From positions 3,038,001 to 3,102,000 of the forward strand of contig NZ_JBDOIO010000003.1 of the NCBI RefSeq assembly GCF_039831995.1: a DNA stretch of 64,000 nt, in the 5' to 3' direction. Under the pieces are notes generated by a model. The model saw nothing but the letters and a program-made list of their open reading frames with translations, did not search any database and had not been told where the DNA came from. A program made the translations under genes and the position numbers. Of this stretch, positions 8,904-18,105 are shown piece by piece (within the stretch, counting starts at the first letter, position 1; every line of letters starts with the position of its first letter). The DNA comes from Paenibacillus pabuli. Its GTDB lineage: Bacteria; Bacillota; Bacilli; Paenibacillales; Paenibacillaceae.

Positions 8904-9908
8904 TTACTCAAATTTATACCGCAAGCCCCACTGTCCACGAATAGTGTCCATCAGTTTCATGATCTCAAGGGACTCATCCAGCGGTATAATTGGACTTTCC
9001 GTTTTGCCTTCCAGGATGCAGCGTCCAGCCTCTTCTGCTTCAAATGCATAGCCGATGGACGTCCGGTCATCCGTAAATGTTTCAGGCTCGTCCTGACCAT
9101 TCACATGCAGATAAGCTTCTTTCCCGGCGAGGAACAGCGGCAAACGGATATACCCTTCCGTACCATACACGACAGCTTCATTGCTCAGATTCAGACGGAC
9201 CGCCCCGTTCAACGATGCCGAGCGACCTTCCGAGTAAGAAAGCAGTACGGAGAACTGTTCGTCCACACCAGTCTCTCCGATGTTCGCCGTGCTCCAGACA
9301 TGCTGCGGCTGCTCGCCAAAGATCATGGACGCGAACGAGACAGGATACACACCTGCATCCAGCAGTGCTCCTCCGCCCAGATCCGGGTTCAGCAGCCTTC
9401 CTTCAGGCTCCCAGCCTATGCGGAAACCAAAGTCAGCTTTTACAAGCCGCACTTCACCGATCCGGCCTTCGGCAATCCACTTCCGCGCCTGAACGATCGG
9501 AGGCAAGAAACGTGTCCACATGCCTTCCATCAAGAAGAGCTTGCGATTACGCGCGGTCTCCACCAGCTGCTCCAGCTGACGGCCATTCATCGTGAACGGC
9601 TTCTCACACAGCACTGCTTTTCCCGCTTCCAGACAAGCCATTACATTCTCTTTATGGAAAGGATGCGGTGTAGCGACATAGATAATATCCACTTCGGGAT
9701 CTTGCAGCAATTCATCATACGAACCGTATCCGCTTGCAAAACCATATTCAGCTGCAAATTTCTCCGCACTTTCCCGTGTACGCGAACCAACTGCTGCCTT
9801 CACGGCATTTCCGGCATGCTCCAGGTCTCGGGCAAACTGGGATGCGATCCAACCTGTGCCCATAATGCCCCACTTCACCTTGTCCTGTCGTCCAGTAACT
9901 CCTGTCAT
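8904..9908 (-). CDS. Gfo/Idh/MocA-family NAD(P)-dependent oxidoreductase
   Basis: This is a probable sugar or cyclitol dehydrogenase. The Rossmann motif is GIMGTGWIA near residues 14-22. The family motif CEKPF follows near 97, and the second half is the alpha/beta C-terminal substrate domain. Length 334 is normal. GGGAGG lies 7 nt before the ATG. The substrate cannot be deduced. It is codirectional with pcp, 91 bp away, and the two may be cotranscribed, but no functional link is evident. Confidence 0.85.
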   Translation of the reverse strand: MTGVTGRQDKVKWGIMGTGWIASQFARDLEHAGNAVKAAVGSRTRESAEKFAAEYGFASGYGSYDELLQDPEVDIIYVATPHPFHKENVMACLEAGKAVLCEKPFTMNGRQLEQLVETARNRKLFLMEGMWTRFLPPIVQARKWIAEGRIGEVRLVKADFGFRIGWEPEGRLLNPDLGGGALLDAGVYPVSFASMIFGEQPQHVWSTANIGETGVDEQFSVLLSYSEGRSASLNGAVRLNLSNEAVVYGTEGYIRLPLFLAGKEAYLHVNGQDEPETFTDDRTSIGYAFEAEEAGRCILEGKTESPIIPLDESLEIMKLMDTIRGQWGLRYKFE

Positions 9909-10100
9909 ATTAAAGCCTCCCTTGTCCCTATTGGTAGAACCAACTCTGACTCTCCTCTATATTACCAAAAAGAACCTCTGGCGTCAGACGTTGGTTTCAC
10001 CTTCTGCTCCGGTATGCTTGCCAAGTCCAGCTTTCATTTCAATTCTTCTGCATTTTTGCTAAGATTATCAGCAGATCACGGATGAAAGGAAGATCCCGCT

Positions 10101-10868
10101 GTGTCTACTCTCGTAACCCTTCAACAACTCACTAAACATATTGGAACGACCGAGCAGCGACTCTTGTTCGAGAAGGTGAATGCCTCCGTCGAAGAAGGAG
10201 AGCGCATTGCTATACTGGGTGCATCCGGCCAGGGCAAAAGCACGCTGCTCCGCATCCTTTCCTTATTGGATGTACCCGATGGCGGAGATATCCTGTGGAA
10301 AGGCACCTCTTACCTCGATTCCGATCCCAGAACCTGGCGCATGCGCATGTCCTATGTTGCACAACAACCCGTTATGCTTGCAGGCAGCGTTGAAGATAAT
10401 TTGAAGACCGTTCATTTCCTGCACCGAACACCCTATGATTCGAATCTGGCTGGTCGTCTGCTGACCGGAATGGGTCTGGAAGGACTGGATATTCATAAGC
10501 GGGCCAGTGATCTTTCAGGCGGAGAAAAACAGCGCATAGCGCTGATCCGTTCCATCTTGCTTCGCCCCAAAGTGTTGCTGCTGGATGAAGTCACCGCTTC
10601 CCTGGACCGGACCAATGCTAAGCTTGTGGAACAACAATTAACGGAATGGAGCAAGCAGGAAGGTATTTCACTCGTATGGGTTACCCATGATCAGGAACAG
10701 GCACGCTCATTCAGCACAACAACATGGTTCATGGGCGAGCAGACCCTGCTAGAACGCCAGCCCACCTCCCTTTTCTTTGCCCATCCGCATTCGGAACTGG
10801 CCCGGCAATACATTCTGCGCCCTGCCCCCGAGGCAGATAAGGAGAACACATGTCCATTTTCGCACTGA
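10101..10868 (+). CDS. ABC ATPase of a FetAB-type metal exporter
   Basis: The ATPase has Walker A GASGQGKST near residue 37, signature LSGGEKQRIAL, Walker B VLLLDEVTASLD and a switch His in WVTHDQEQ. It begins with GTG, preceded by AAGGA. Its last 19 bp overlap the permease gene, whose UPF0014 family identifies the pair as FetA/FetB (YbbL/YbbM), reported in Escherichia coli to help export excess iron. The locus sits next to an iron-siderophore uptake operon, consistent with iron homeostasis, but direct iron specificity is inferred. Confidence 0.8.
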   Translation: MSTLVTLQQLTKHIGTTEQRLLFEKVNASVEEGERIAILGASGQGKSTLLRILSLLDVPDGGDILWKGTSYLDSDPRTWRMRMSYVAQQPVMLAGSVEDNLKTVHFLHRTPYDSNLAGRLLTGMGLEGLDIHKRASDLSGGEKQRIALIRSILLRPKVLLLDEVTASLDRTNAKLVEQQLTEWSKQEGISLVWVTHDQEQARSFSTTTWFMGEQTLLERQPTSLFFAHPHSELARQYILRPAPEADKENTCPFSH

Positions 10869-11599
10869 GTTTTACCATCATATTTATTATGCTGACCATG
10901 CTTATTTCCGTATGGCAGAAGCTTGGTCTGGAGAGAGATATTGCTGTAGGTACGGTTCGTTCCGCAGTACAGCTGCTGCTGGTCGGATATGTACTTCAGT
11001 TTATCTTCAACTCGGACCACCCTGCTCTAATCATTGGTATTGTAGCTTTTATGATTACCGTGGCATCCTTCAATGCGGGCAAACGAGGCAAGGGACTTCG
11101 CCGAATTTCCCTATATATTGCGGTGGCCATTACGGTGACCGAGCTATTGATGATGGGGCTTCTGTTAGGTCTTCACATCGTCGAGCCGACCCCGCAATAC
11201 ATCATTCCACTCAGCGGCATGACGATCGGCAATGCGATGGTTGTCTCGGGGCTGTTTCTGAATCAGATGAAACGTGAGGTTGAAGCCTCCAAAGGGGAAA
11301 TCGAGACGCTGCTCTCTCTGGGCGCTACGCCCAGACGTGCATTTCAGGATGTACTGAAACGCTCTGTAAAATCCAGCATGATTCCGACCATTGACGGGAT
11401 GAAAACGGTAGGCCTCGTTCAGCTTCCAGGCATGATGACCGGCATGATTATCGCTGGCGCCGACCCGGTTGAGGCTGTCCGTTACCAGATTCTGATTGTG
11501 TTTGCCTTCACCAGTTCGGCTGCCATAACCAGCATTATCCTGAGTCTGCTGACGTACAGACAATGGTTTACATCAGATATGCGTTTGCGCTCGCTATAG
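10850..11599 (+). CDS. fetB: FetB/UPF0014-family ABC permease
   Basis: At 249 residues it has about seven hydrophobic segments and the family-specific stretch EIETLLSLGATPRRAFQD, followed by a conserved region near GMKTVGLVQLPGMMTGMI. This is the membrane component of the FetAB-type exporter. AAGGAG lies 7 nt before the ATG, inside the end of the ATPase gene, indicating coupling. It lacks a solute-binding partner, as expected for export. Confidence 0.85.
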   Translation: MSIFALSFTIIFIMLTMLISVWQKLGLERDIAVGTVRSAVQLLLVGYVLQFIFNSDHPALIIGIVAFMITVASFNAGKRGKGLRRISLYIAVAITVTELLMMGLLLGLHIVEPTPQYIIPLSGMTIGNAMVVSGLFLNQMKREVEASKGEIETLLSLGATPRRAFQDVLKRSVKSSMIPTIDGMKTVGLVQLPGMMTGMIIAGADPVEAVRYQILIVFAFTSSAAITSIILSLLTYRQWFTSDMRLRSL

Positions 11600-11645
11600 A
11601 AAGAATCAATTCATCCAAGGAATATAGAAGGAAAGGAGTCCCACC

Positions 11646-13379
11646 ATGATAAGCAAATCCGATATGGTTCATCATTCGAACGCCAATACTCCTCCTTCCA
11701 ATAACATGAAGCGTACCATTACGGCCACGGGCAAGGAAGCTGTCTCTCCGAGTGATCTGGAGCTTTTCCTGGAAGATACCCTGCTTGAAATTCACCAAAC
11801 AGACCTGATCAGGATTACCGATAAGGAATGGGTTTGGAGCAAACCCGATATTGGCCACCATACCTTCATATACATGCATAAATTTACGGGTAAACTGATG
11901 ATGAATGGTACCGAACACCTGGTTAACCGCAAATCAGCCTTCCTCTGCGAACCAGGCACTGCCCTGGAATTATCCAGTGACGCAGGCCATGAGACCGAGC
12001 TGTATATGATCAGTTATGATCTGTTCCGGGCAGCGGAGAAAACCGAAGCACGAATGATTTATGAGCGTGAACCAAGCTTCCCGGTAACGGGCTGGATTCA
12101 GGGCCCTTATTACGGCATCCAGCGCATTGCAGCACAGTTGACTGCTGAAACCGGACTAGCCTCTCATAAAAAGAAAATGCTCATGACCGAGCTGCTGCAC
12201 ATGCTCTGGCCTCAGGAAGAGCAGGAAAATAACGAAGGCGCGGAGGACAATCCGAACCAGTGGCTCCAGGTAACGATGCAATATATGCGCGACAACTACA
12301 TGCATGAGATCAAACTGGAGAAATTGGCTGAACTCGCAGGCATGCATCCATCGTATTATTCGCAGCTTTTTAAGAGCCGGATGCACAAAAATCCAATTGA
12401 ATACGTGACCCATCTCCGCATGAACCGTGCCAAGGAGCTTCTGATGACCTCGGACATGCGCATTCGCGATGTGGCCCGAAGTGTCGGTTACCGGGACGAA
12501 TTTTATTTCAGCCGGCGTTTTCGAAACCATGCCGGATACGCGCCAACAACCTATGCGAAGCAGGTGCACCGCAATATTGTTTCGCTCTCTTACCCCTATA
12601 CCGATCACCTGATGACACTCGGCATTACGCCTTGTGCGGCTCAGATTCAGGGACATCTGCCCCACATTCCCAAATCGCTCAGTCTGCCCTTTCATGCCTA
12701 TGAACCCTGGGAGCAAGGACGTCAGGCATTCCTGGATGTGAATCCCGACCTGATTCTGACCAAGGACAATGCAGCAGCAAAAGCAATGGAACACATCGGG
12801 GATATCGCTCCGATTATCACTATTCCCTGGAATCAGACCGACATGTTCGGGCATCTTCGTACGATTGCATCTATCGTGGATCGTACCCAGGCAGCAAATG
12901 ATTGGCTGGAACGGCACGAACGCAAGGTTGAGCGTGCACGCAAGAAGATTAGAGAGACGATTGGACAGGCAACTGTTGCGGTATGCACATTAACGGCGAA
13001 AGGGCCTCGAATGTACAGCACCCGTAACTTCGGCCATGTGTTCTACCGCAGCCTGCAGCTGACTCCACCTGAACGGATTCAAGCCGAGCTCGCTGGCAAA
13101 CCTTCAGGTGTGGGGTTCAATTGGATGTCCATCACTCCAGGCGAATGGGATGGACTGGAAGCCGATGTCCTGCTGCTGGCCGTGACCTCGATGAAAGAAC
13201 GAGCCTCCCTGCTGCATCAGATCACTGTTGATCCGCGGTGGAATCAGTACCCGGCTGTCCGGAAGGGGCGTGTACATGTTATCGATTGGAATTCCTGGGT
13301 GGTCTATGCTCCCTATTCCATCAACATCCAGCTGGATGAGGCCGTTACGCTATTGACGAACAAAGGACCCTTTTTGTAA
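11646..13379 (+). CDS. AraC regulator fused to a siderophore-binding-protein domain (Btr-like)
   Basis: Three parts are visible. Residues 30-150 form a cupin-like sensor. Residues 205-300 form a double helix-turn-helix of the AraC type, with HPSYYSQLFKSRM and a second helix pair around GYRDEFYFSRRFR. Residues 315-577 form a cytoplasmic FecB/BtuF-like binding domain with VNPDLIL and VDRTQAANDWLE. The layout matches Bacillus subtilis Btr, which senses bacillibactin and activates its uptake. Here the downstream genes are FecCD permeases and a binding lipoprotein, so it probably activates that operon when loaded with ferric siderophore. ATG follows AAAGGAG by 7 nt. Confidence 0.88.
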   Translation: MISKSDMVHHSNANTPPSNNMKRTITATGKEAVSPSDLELFLEDTLLEIHQTDLIRITDKEWVWSKPDIGHHTFIYMHKFTGKLMMNGTEHLVNRKSAFLCEPGTALELSSDAGHETELYMISYDLFRAAEKTEARMIYEREPSFPVTGWIQGPYYGIQRIAAQLTAETGLASHKKKMLMTELLHMLWPQEEQENNEGAEDNPNQWLQVTMQYMRDNYMHEIKLEKLAELAGMHPSYYSQLFKSRMHKNPIEYVTHLRMNRAKELLMTSDMRIRDVARSVGYRDEFYFSRRFRNHAGYAPTTYAKQVHRNIVSLSYPYTDHLMTLGITPCAAQIQGHLPHIPKSLSLPFHAYEPWEQGRQAFLDVNPDLILTKDNAAAKAMEHIGDIAPIITIPWNQTDMFGHLRTIASIVDRTQAANDWLERHERKVERARKKIRETIGQATVAVCTLTAKGPRMYSTRNFGHVFYRSLQLTPPERIQAELAGKPSGVGFNWMSITPGEWDGLEADVLLLAVTSMKERASLLHQITVDPRWNQYPAVRKGRVHVIDWNSWVVYAPYSINIQLDEAVTLLTNKGPFL

Positions 13380-13401
13380 TCTAAAAAATGTCCATCACCC
13401 G

Positions 13402-13442
13402 AATCTTAATTTATGCCATGTACGGGCCTGAATTAAGATTTT
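13402..13442 (+). terminator. weak hairpin after the AraC-type regulator gene
   Basis: A perfect 10-bp inverted repeat, AATCTTAATT/AATTAAGATT, with a 19-nt loop is followed by TTTAT. It is AT-rich, so termination would be partial, allowing some read-through into the permease genes. Confidence 0.4.
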
Positions 13443-13457
13443 ATAATGAACTCTAAT

Positions 13458-13472
13458 TGATAATGATAATCA
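13458..13472 (+). promoter_or_regulatory. Fur box upstream of the siderophore permease operon
   Basis: TGATAATGATAATCA matches the 7-1-7 Fur consensus TGATAAT-N-ATTATCA with one mismatch. It lies 19-33 bp before the first permease frame. Iron-loaded Fur should repress the operon, working against the AraC-type activator upstream. Confidence 0.85.
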
Positions 13473-13490
13473 ATAACAGCAGAACTGATC

Positions 13491-14555
13491 TTGCTGGCAA
13501 CAAAAGGAGTGACCCCCATTCAACATCCGGGACTGCCTCGTCGTCCGTCCAATTCTCAAAAATCCACGGTGACGATTGGCCTAATGTTTTTGTCAGCCAT
13601 CGCCATTCTGCTGATTAGCCTGTTTGTCTCCATTTCGCTTGGTGCCAAATCATTAACACTCGAAACCGTATGGGATGCCATATTTCAGTACAACCCTGCT
13701 CTGACCCCGCATCAGATCATTCATGAACTCCGCCTTCCCCGCGTTATTGCTGCCGCTGTTGTTGGCGCAGCCTTTGCGGTTGCAGGAGCACTTATGCAGG
13801 GAATTACACGCAATCCGCTGGCGGATACGGGAGTACTGGGCATCAACGCAGGTGCCACCTTCATGGTGGCGTTGAGCTTTGCCATGTGGCCGGGACTGTC
13901 TTATGCCTGGCTCATGGGCCTTTCATTTGCTGGTGCCGTGCTGAGCACCGTATTTATTTTCCTGCTCGGATCGGCGGCGCCAGGGGGTCTGACATCGATG
14001 CGGTTGACGGTTGCAGGTGCTGTCATTGCCGCCATGCTAAGCTCGCTCAGCACAGGTGTCGCAATTTATTTTGACCTGAGTCAGGATCTCGCTTTTTGGT
14101 ATGCCGGCGGCTTTGGCGGCATTGAGTGGCGGCATCTTAGACTCATTGTTCCTGTGCTTCTGACCACGTTGCTGCTGACCATGCCTCTTGCCCGGCGAGT
14201 ATCACTCATGTCGCTCGGAGAGGAAGTTGCGATGGGCCTGGGGATTAATATTCGATTGACCCGTTTGCTGGCACTGACGGCTGTGGTCGTACTCGCAGGC
14301 GTGTCCGTTTCCGCCGTTGGCTCAATCGGGTTCGTCGGTCTAGTCATTCCGCATATTTCCCGCAAGCTCGTCGGTGTCCATTATCGTCTGATCATCCCCA
14401 TGTCCTCCCTGCTCGGAGCCATCCTTCTGGTATTGGCTGACCTGGGCTCACGCATCGTGAATCCTCCGGAGGAACTGGCGGTAGGCATCATGGTTGCTTT
14501 TGTCGGTGTACCGTTCTTCCTCTATCTGGCCCGCAAGGAAAGGAGGGCATTGTAA
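13491..14555 (+). CDS. FecCD-family iron-siderophore ABC permease
   Basis: This BtuC-type permease has about ten hydrophobic segments, with GALMQGITRNPLADTG near residues 100-115 and GFVGLVIPHISRK near 285, both family hallmarks. The coordinates cover the open frame from TTG at 13491. The start is uncertain: TTG (13491) and GTG (13509) lack a spaced ribosome site, while AAAGGAG (13503-13509) stands 8 nt before an in-frame ATT at 13518. No ATG occurs until 13584. It pairs with the next gene to form a heterodimeric channel. Confidence 0.85.
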   Translation: MLATKGVTPIQHPGLPRRPSNSQKSTVTIGLMFLSAIAILLISLFVSISLGAKSLTLETVWDAIFQYNPALTPHQIIHELRLPRVIAAAVVGAAFAVAGALMQGITRNPLADTGVLGINAGATFMVALSFAMWPGLSYAWLMGLSFAGAVLSTVFIFLLGSAAPGGLTSMRLTVAGAVIAAMLSSLSTGVAIYFDLSQDLAFWYAGGFGGIEWRHLRLIVPVLLTTLLLTMPLARRVSLMSLGEEVAMGLGINIRLTRLLALTAVVVLAGVSVSAVGSIGFVGLVIPHISRKLVGVHYRLIIPMSSLLGAILLVLADLGSRIVNPPEELAVGIMVAFVGVPFFLYLARKERRAL

Positions 14556-14556
14556 C

Positions 14557-15573
14557 ATGAGATCCAATGTGCCTTCACGAGGGAAACGATCCATCGCAGT
14601 CAGCGTTACGCTGCTCTGTATTGCATTCGCGGTAATCGCGATCAGCCTGAATACGGGGACGATTCGTCTCTCTCCGATCGCTGTACTGCACACCCTTCTG
14701 GGCAATGGGAGTCCGGACGATCAGATTGTGTTGTTCGATTACCGTTTGCCTCGCATACTCATTACCGTCCTGGCTGGGGCAGGACTCGGCATCTCGGGAG
14801 CGGCCCTGCAAGGCATTACACGCAATCCGCTTGCCGATCCCGGCATTCTTGGTCTTCATGCAGGAGCAGCGCTCGGATTGATGGTCTTCGTAAGTCTGTC
14901 CTATTCGATGGACGGCTCGATTGCCCTGTTGATCCCCTTGTTTTCTTTTGCAGGCGGAGTCATCTCGGCACTGATCATTATGCTGCTCGCTTATGACCGG
15001 CATAACGGGGTTTCTCCCATCAAGCTGATCCTTGTCGGTATCGCTGTCGCCGCAGGGTTCCATGCGCTAACGATGTATCTGTCCCTGCGTCTGGATGAAG
15101 ACACCTATTCCTTCGCTGCACGCTGGCTGGCCGGCAGTGTATGGGGACGGGACTGGGTTCATGTGCAGGCTCTGCTTCCGTGGGTAGCTGTCTGTGTTCC
15201 TTACATTTGGAGCCGTTCCAAAACACTGGACGCTTTCGGTCTCGGAGATGCAGCCGCTACGGGTATCGGCACACCTGTCAGGTCCCAGCGCATATGGCTT
15301 CTTCTATGTACTGTGGCGCTATCAGCCGTAAGTGTATCCATGGCCGGAGGCATTGGCTTCATCGGGCTGGCCGCGCCGCATCTCGCCCGCCGACTTGTCG
15401 GTCCGATGCATCGCCACCTGATTCCGGCGGCCGGTCTTATTGGCATGGTCATCCTGGTTACTGCGGATACGATTGGACGAACGATTTTCCAACCGAACGC
15501 TATCCCCGCAGGCATTGTGGTGGCTGCCATTGGTGCACCCTACTTCTTATATCTGCTGGTGAGAACCAAATGA
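14557..15573 (+). CDS. FecCD-family iron-siderophore ABC permease, second subunit
   Basis: At 338 residues it is the partner of the preceding permease and shares its hallmarks: GAALQGITRNPLADPG and GFIGLAAPHLARR. ATG at 14557 lies one base after the upstream stop codon, with AAGGAGGG before it. A longer in-frame extension back into the first permease gene is not needed. An ATPase gene is absent, so a shared FecE/YusV-type ATPase encoded elsewhere is probably used, as in Bacillus. Confidence 0.9.
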   Translation: MRSNVPSRGKRSIAVSVTLLCIAFAVIAISLNTGTIRLSPIAVLHTLLGNGSPDDQIVLFDYRLPRILITVLAGAGLGISGAALQGITRNPLADPGILGLHAGAALGLMVFVSLSYSMDGSIALLIPLFSFAGGVISALIIMLLAYDRHNGVSPIKLILVGIAVAAGFHALTMYLSLRLDEDTYSFAARWLAGSVWGRDWVHVQALLPWVAVCVPYIWSRSKTLDAFGLGDAAATGIGTPVRSQRIWLLLCTVALSAVSVSMAGGIGFIGLAAPHLARRLVGPMHRHLIPAAGLIGMVILVTADTIGRTIFQPNAIPAGIVVAAIGAPYFLYLLVRTK

Positions 15574-15646
15574 TCGAAGCCGTTGACCTACTTGTTTAAA
15601 CCCATTACTAGCATCCAAGTGATGTTCAAGGAGAATGTGAATATTC

Positions 15647-16601
15647 ATGTTAAAGAAAAATGTATTGCTCGCCCTGAGCATTTGCCTGATATTTGTGCTT
15701 GCCGCTTGCGGAACCGCCAGCAATTCAGGCTCTTCATCGACTGCTGGCAGCAGCTCCACCGATCATGCTTCCGTACAGGAGGATAACAGCCAGACTTCCG
15801 GAGAACAGCGCATTGCGTCGATGTCCATTCACTTGACGAATGACTTGCTGGCACTCGGTATCACTCCCGTTGGTTCCGTTATTGGCGGTGAAGCCAAAGC
15901 CGTTCTTGTCCCATGTTGCAGATCGCCTGCAAAACACGACACCGCTGGGCCCGGTGAAAGATCCCGACATGGAAGCGTTGCTTGCCCTGAAGCCCGATGT
16001 CATCTATCTGGACGAAGAGTTCTCCGGTGATGACATCGCCAAGTTTGAGAAAATTGCTCCTGTGCATGTATTCAATCTGGATGATGGTACATGGCGTGAT
16101 CATCTGAAGGACATTGGCAAACTGGTCAATCGTGAGAAGGAAGCAGAGCAATATATTCAGGATTATGCAACCGAGACCGAAGAAGTGAAATCGCTGATTC
16201 ATGACGAGATCGGCGACGGTACCGTGATGGCCATCCGTGTGACTGCCAAAGAATTGCGTGTATTCAGTACGCGCCGTCCGATGGGGCCAATCTTGTATGA
16301 TGATCTTGGACTGACTCCAGCCAAAGGCATTACGGATATCGATTCCACGAAGCCTTACCAGGTCATCTCCCGTGAAGTACTGCCTGACTTCGATGCAGAT
16401 GCCCTCTTTGTGGTAGTGAACTCGGATGAGGAAGCGGAAAACATGTTCAAAGAACTGCAAAACAATCCGATCTGGCAAGGGCTAAAAGCCGTTAAAGCCG
16501 GTCACGTGTATACCATCGGCGCACAGCCTTGGCTGGACTATTCCGCGATCGGCAACAAAATGGCACTGGATGAGGCCAAAGAGATGTTTACCCAAAACTA
16601 G
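15647..16601 (+). pseudogene. siderophore-binding lipoprotein gene with a single-base frameshift
   Basis: The start (AAGGAG then ATG at 15647) encodes a lipoprotein signal with lipobox LAAC and a Ser-rich linker, then the FecB-type start of the binding domain (DLLALGITPVGSV). Near the AAA at 15896-15898 the frame must slip by +1 to continue as PFLSHVADRLQNTTPLG through NKMALDEAKEMF to the stop at 16601. One extra base, probably in the AAA, explains it. Joined, the protein would be about 317 residues, normal for the family. It may be a real inactivating mutation or a sequencing error. Without it the uptake operon would lack its receptor. Confidence 0.85.
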
Positions 16602-16628
16602 ACCAAGAACCTCACATAAAGAAATCAC

Positions 16629-16714
16629 AAAAAAACCTCGCTTACGAACTGGAGAGAGAACGGCAGTCACTTGCTGTCCTGTTCTCCTCCGTCCGAAGCA
16701 GAGGTTTTTTATTA
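16629..16714. terminator. long bidirectional terminator between converging genes
   Basis: The outer arms AAAAAACCTCGCTT and AAGCAGAGGTTTTTT pair, with a nested imperfect stem inside (GGAGA.GAAC / GTTCTCC and GGCAG/CTGTC). Both strands end in T-runs. It serves the siderophore operon from the left and the macrodomain gene from the right. Confidence 0.8.
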
Positions 16715-16747
16715 TACATATTAATGAAGTCCAATCATTCCTCATTC

Positions 16748-17170
16748 TCATAGGGTACAAACGACAATTTCAACATCCGTGTCAGCAAACGTATCCTGAA
16801 TAATGCCGCTTACTTTGTCCCATTTCAGTCTGTCGAGCCCGCAACCAATCTGTGGCATGGCCAGCTTGTTGATTCCTTGTTCTTTACAGACGTCACGCAT
16901 CGATTCCACCGCACGGGTAAACGACAGATAGGTTGGTTTGTTCGAAAACTTCGCCTTGGTTACCAGATTCAACGTACGTCCTACCGGGTAACATCGTCCA
17001 ATCTCAAGCGCTTCCTGCTTCGCCTGTTCCTGTAGAACCTCAAGCCCAAATCTTTCCCGAAACTGTACTGCAATTCCCGCCCCCATGCGGGCATCAGCGG
17101 AAATACAATGAGCGAGCGTATAAGCTTCATCCATTGCAAATAAATCCTGTTGAATCTCACGAAATTGCAT
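16748..17170 (-). CDS. macrodomain protein, TARG1/DarG-like
   Basis: It is a 140-residue single macrodomain. DARMGAGIAVQFRERFG is the ADP-ribose-binding loop of the TARG1/ALC1/DarG branch rather than the MacroD branch, and IGCGLDRLKWDKV is its second binding loop. Relatives bind ADP-ribose or remove it from acidic residues or, in DarG, from thymidine in DNA. It is the last gene of an NrtR-NADAR-PARG-macro group, which supports a role in ADP-ribose metabolism or repair. GGGGGAGG lies 6 nt before the ATG. The exact substrate is inferred. Confidence 0.85.
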   Translation of the reverse strand: MQFREIQQDLFAMDEAYTLAHCISADARMGAGIAVQFRERFGLEVLQEQAKQEALEIGRCYPVGRTLNLVTKAKFSNKPTYLSFTRAVESMRDVCKEQGINKLAMPQIGCGLDRLKWDKVSGIIQDTFADTDVEIVVCTL

Positions 17171-17212
17171 CTGAATCCTCCCCCTTACATATTAGGATGA
17201 CTGACTTACTGT

Positions 17213-18105
17213 TCAAATCAATCGTTCTTGAAATGCCTTGATTGTTCTCTGTCCGGTTGATCTATCCAGTACGGCAAATACAATTCGCTCAAAGGACTGC
17301 ATGAAGTTCTCCTGTACCAACACCTCATGGAAATACCTCGCTACATCTACCGGATCATTCCGGAACACCCCGCAACCATAAGCACCCAGGACGAGGGTAC
17401 GATGTCCGTTCACCGCCGCCACGTCCAAAATATACCGAATTCGTTCTTTCATGACCGATTCGATCTGCTGATGATCCGCTTGCTCCCGTTCCCTCACGAC
17501 ACCAGCATTTACGGCAGGAGCTGTAATAAAGGCCGACGTGTAATATTGGGGCAGCAGCCGATCCTTATCATCACGTATGACTGGAACACCAGGTGAATAG
17601 ATCATGTAGTCCGAATACAAACAGGTACGCAGCTTACGATTGTAATCATACATTTCGTTCATTTGTGAAATACACGGATATAACCCGGTAGCCCGGGCGA
17701 GACTCTCTTCCTGTGCCTGACTTCCTCCCAGGAAACCTCCACCCGGATTTTTCGCGGAGGCAAAGTTAAGGCAAACGACATCCGTTCTCCCTTCGTCTAC
17801 CACGAGGCGTGACGCTGCGGCAAGCGTCGTTTCACCAGTGACTTCCATCTTGGTAGTGGCAGACTCCAATGTTGCCTGTAATTGGCGCACCTGCTCCCGA
17901 AGTGCAGGAAGCTCGCTCGGACGGTATAGCACCGAACTCTCGATCGCTTGTTTCACATCTTCATCAATCGATACCCTGCGATCGTATTCGTTGACGTACT
18001 GCCCTGTTTCAGGATAGCCAGTGTCTCCTCGGCAATACGAGCCCGCCCCGAACGCTGATTCATGCTTTTTAGCTGATTATTCTTCGTGTGATGGTTTGAA
18101 TTCAT
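17213..18105 (-). pseudogene. PARG-like TIGR02452 protein gene with a frameshift near its start
   Basis: The main frame (17213-17956 and upstream) has the poly(ADP-ribose) glycohydrolase signature NFASAKNPGGGFLGG then QAQEESLAR, where the glutamates are catalytic. The C-terminal LGAYGCGVFRNDP is also typical. The family's N terminus (RIAEETLAILKQG) is present but in another frame, starting at ATG 18105 after GGAAG. The frames join if one C is restored at 18001-18004, giving QYVNEYDRRVSIDEDVKQ. As read, translation from 18105 stops after about 50 codons. A shortened product from 17956 would lack about 50 residues. Sequencing error is possible. Confidence 0.8.

Noticed and set aside
8293..10085. 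Several rightward frames opposite pcp and the Gfo/Idh gene
   Set aside because: Both leftward proteins are unmistakable families, and the opposite frames have no ribosome sites or homology features.
15840..16601. Second half of the siderophore lipoprotein as an independent gene
   Set aside because: Its first residues are out of family context, it has no ribosome site and it continues the upstream lipoprotein after a one-base shift.
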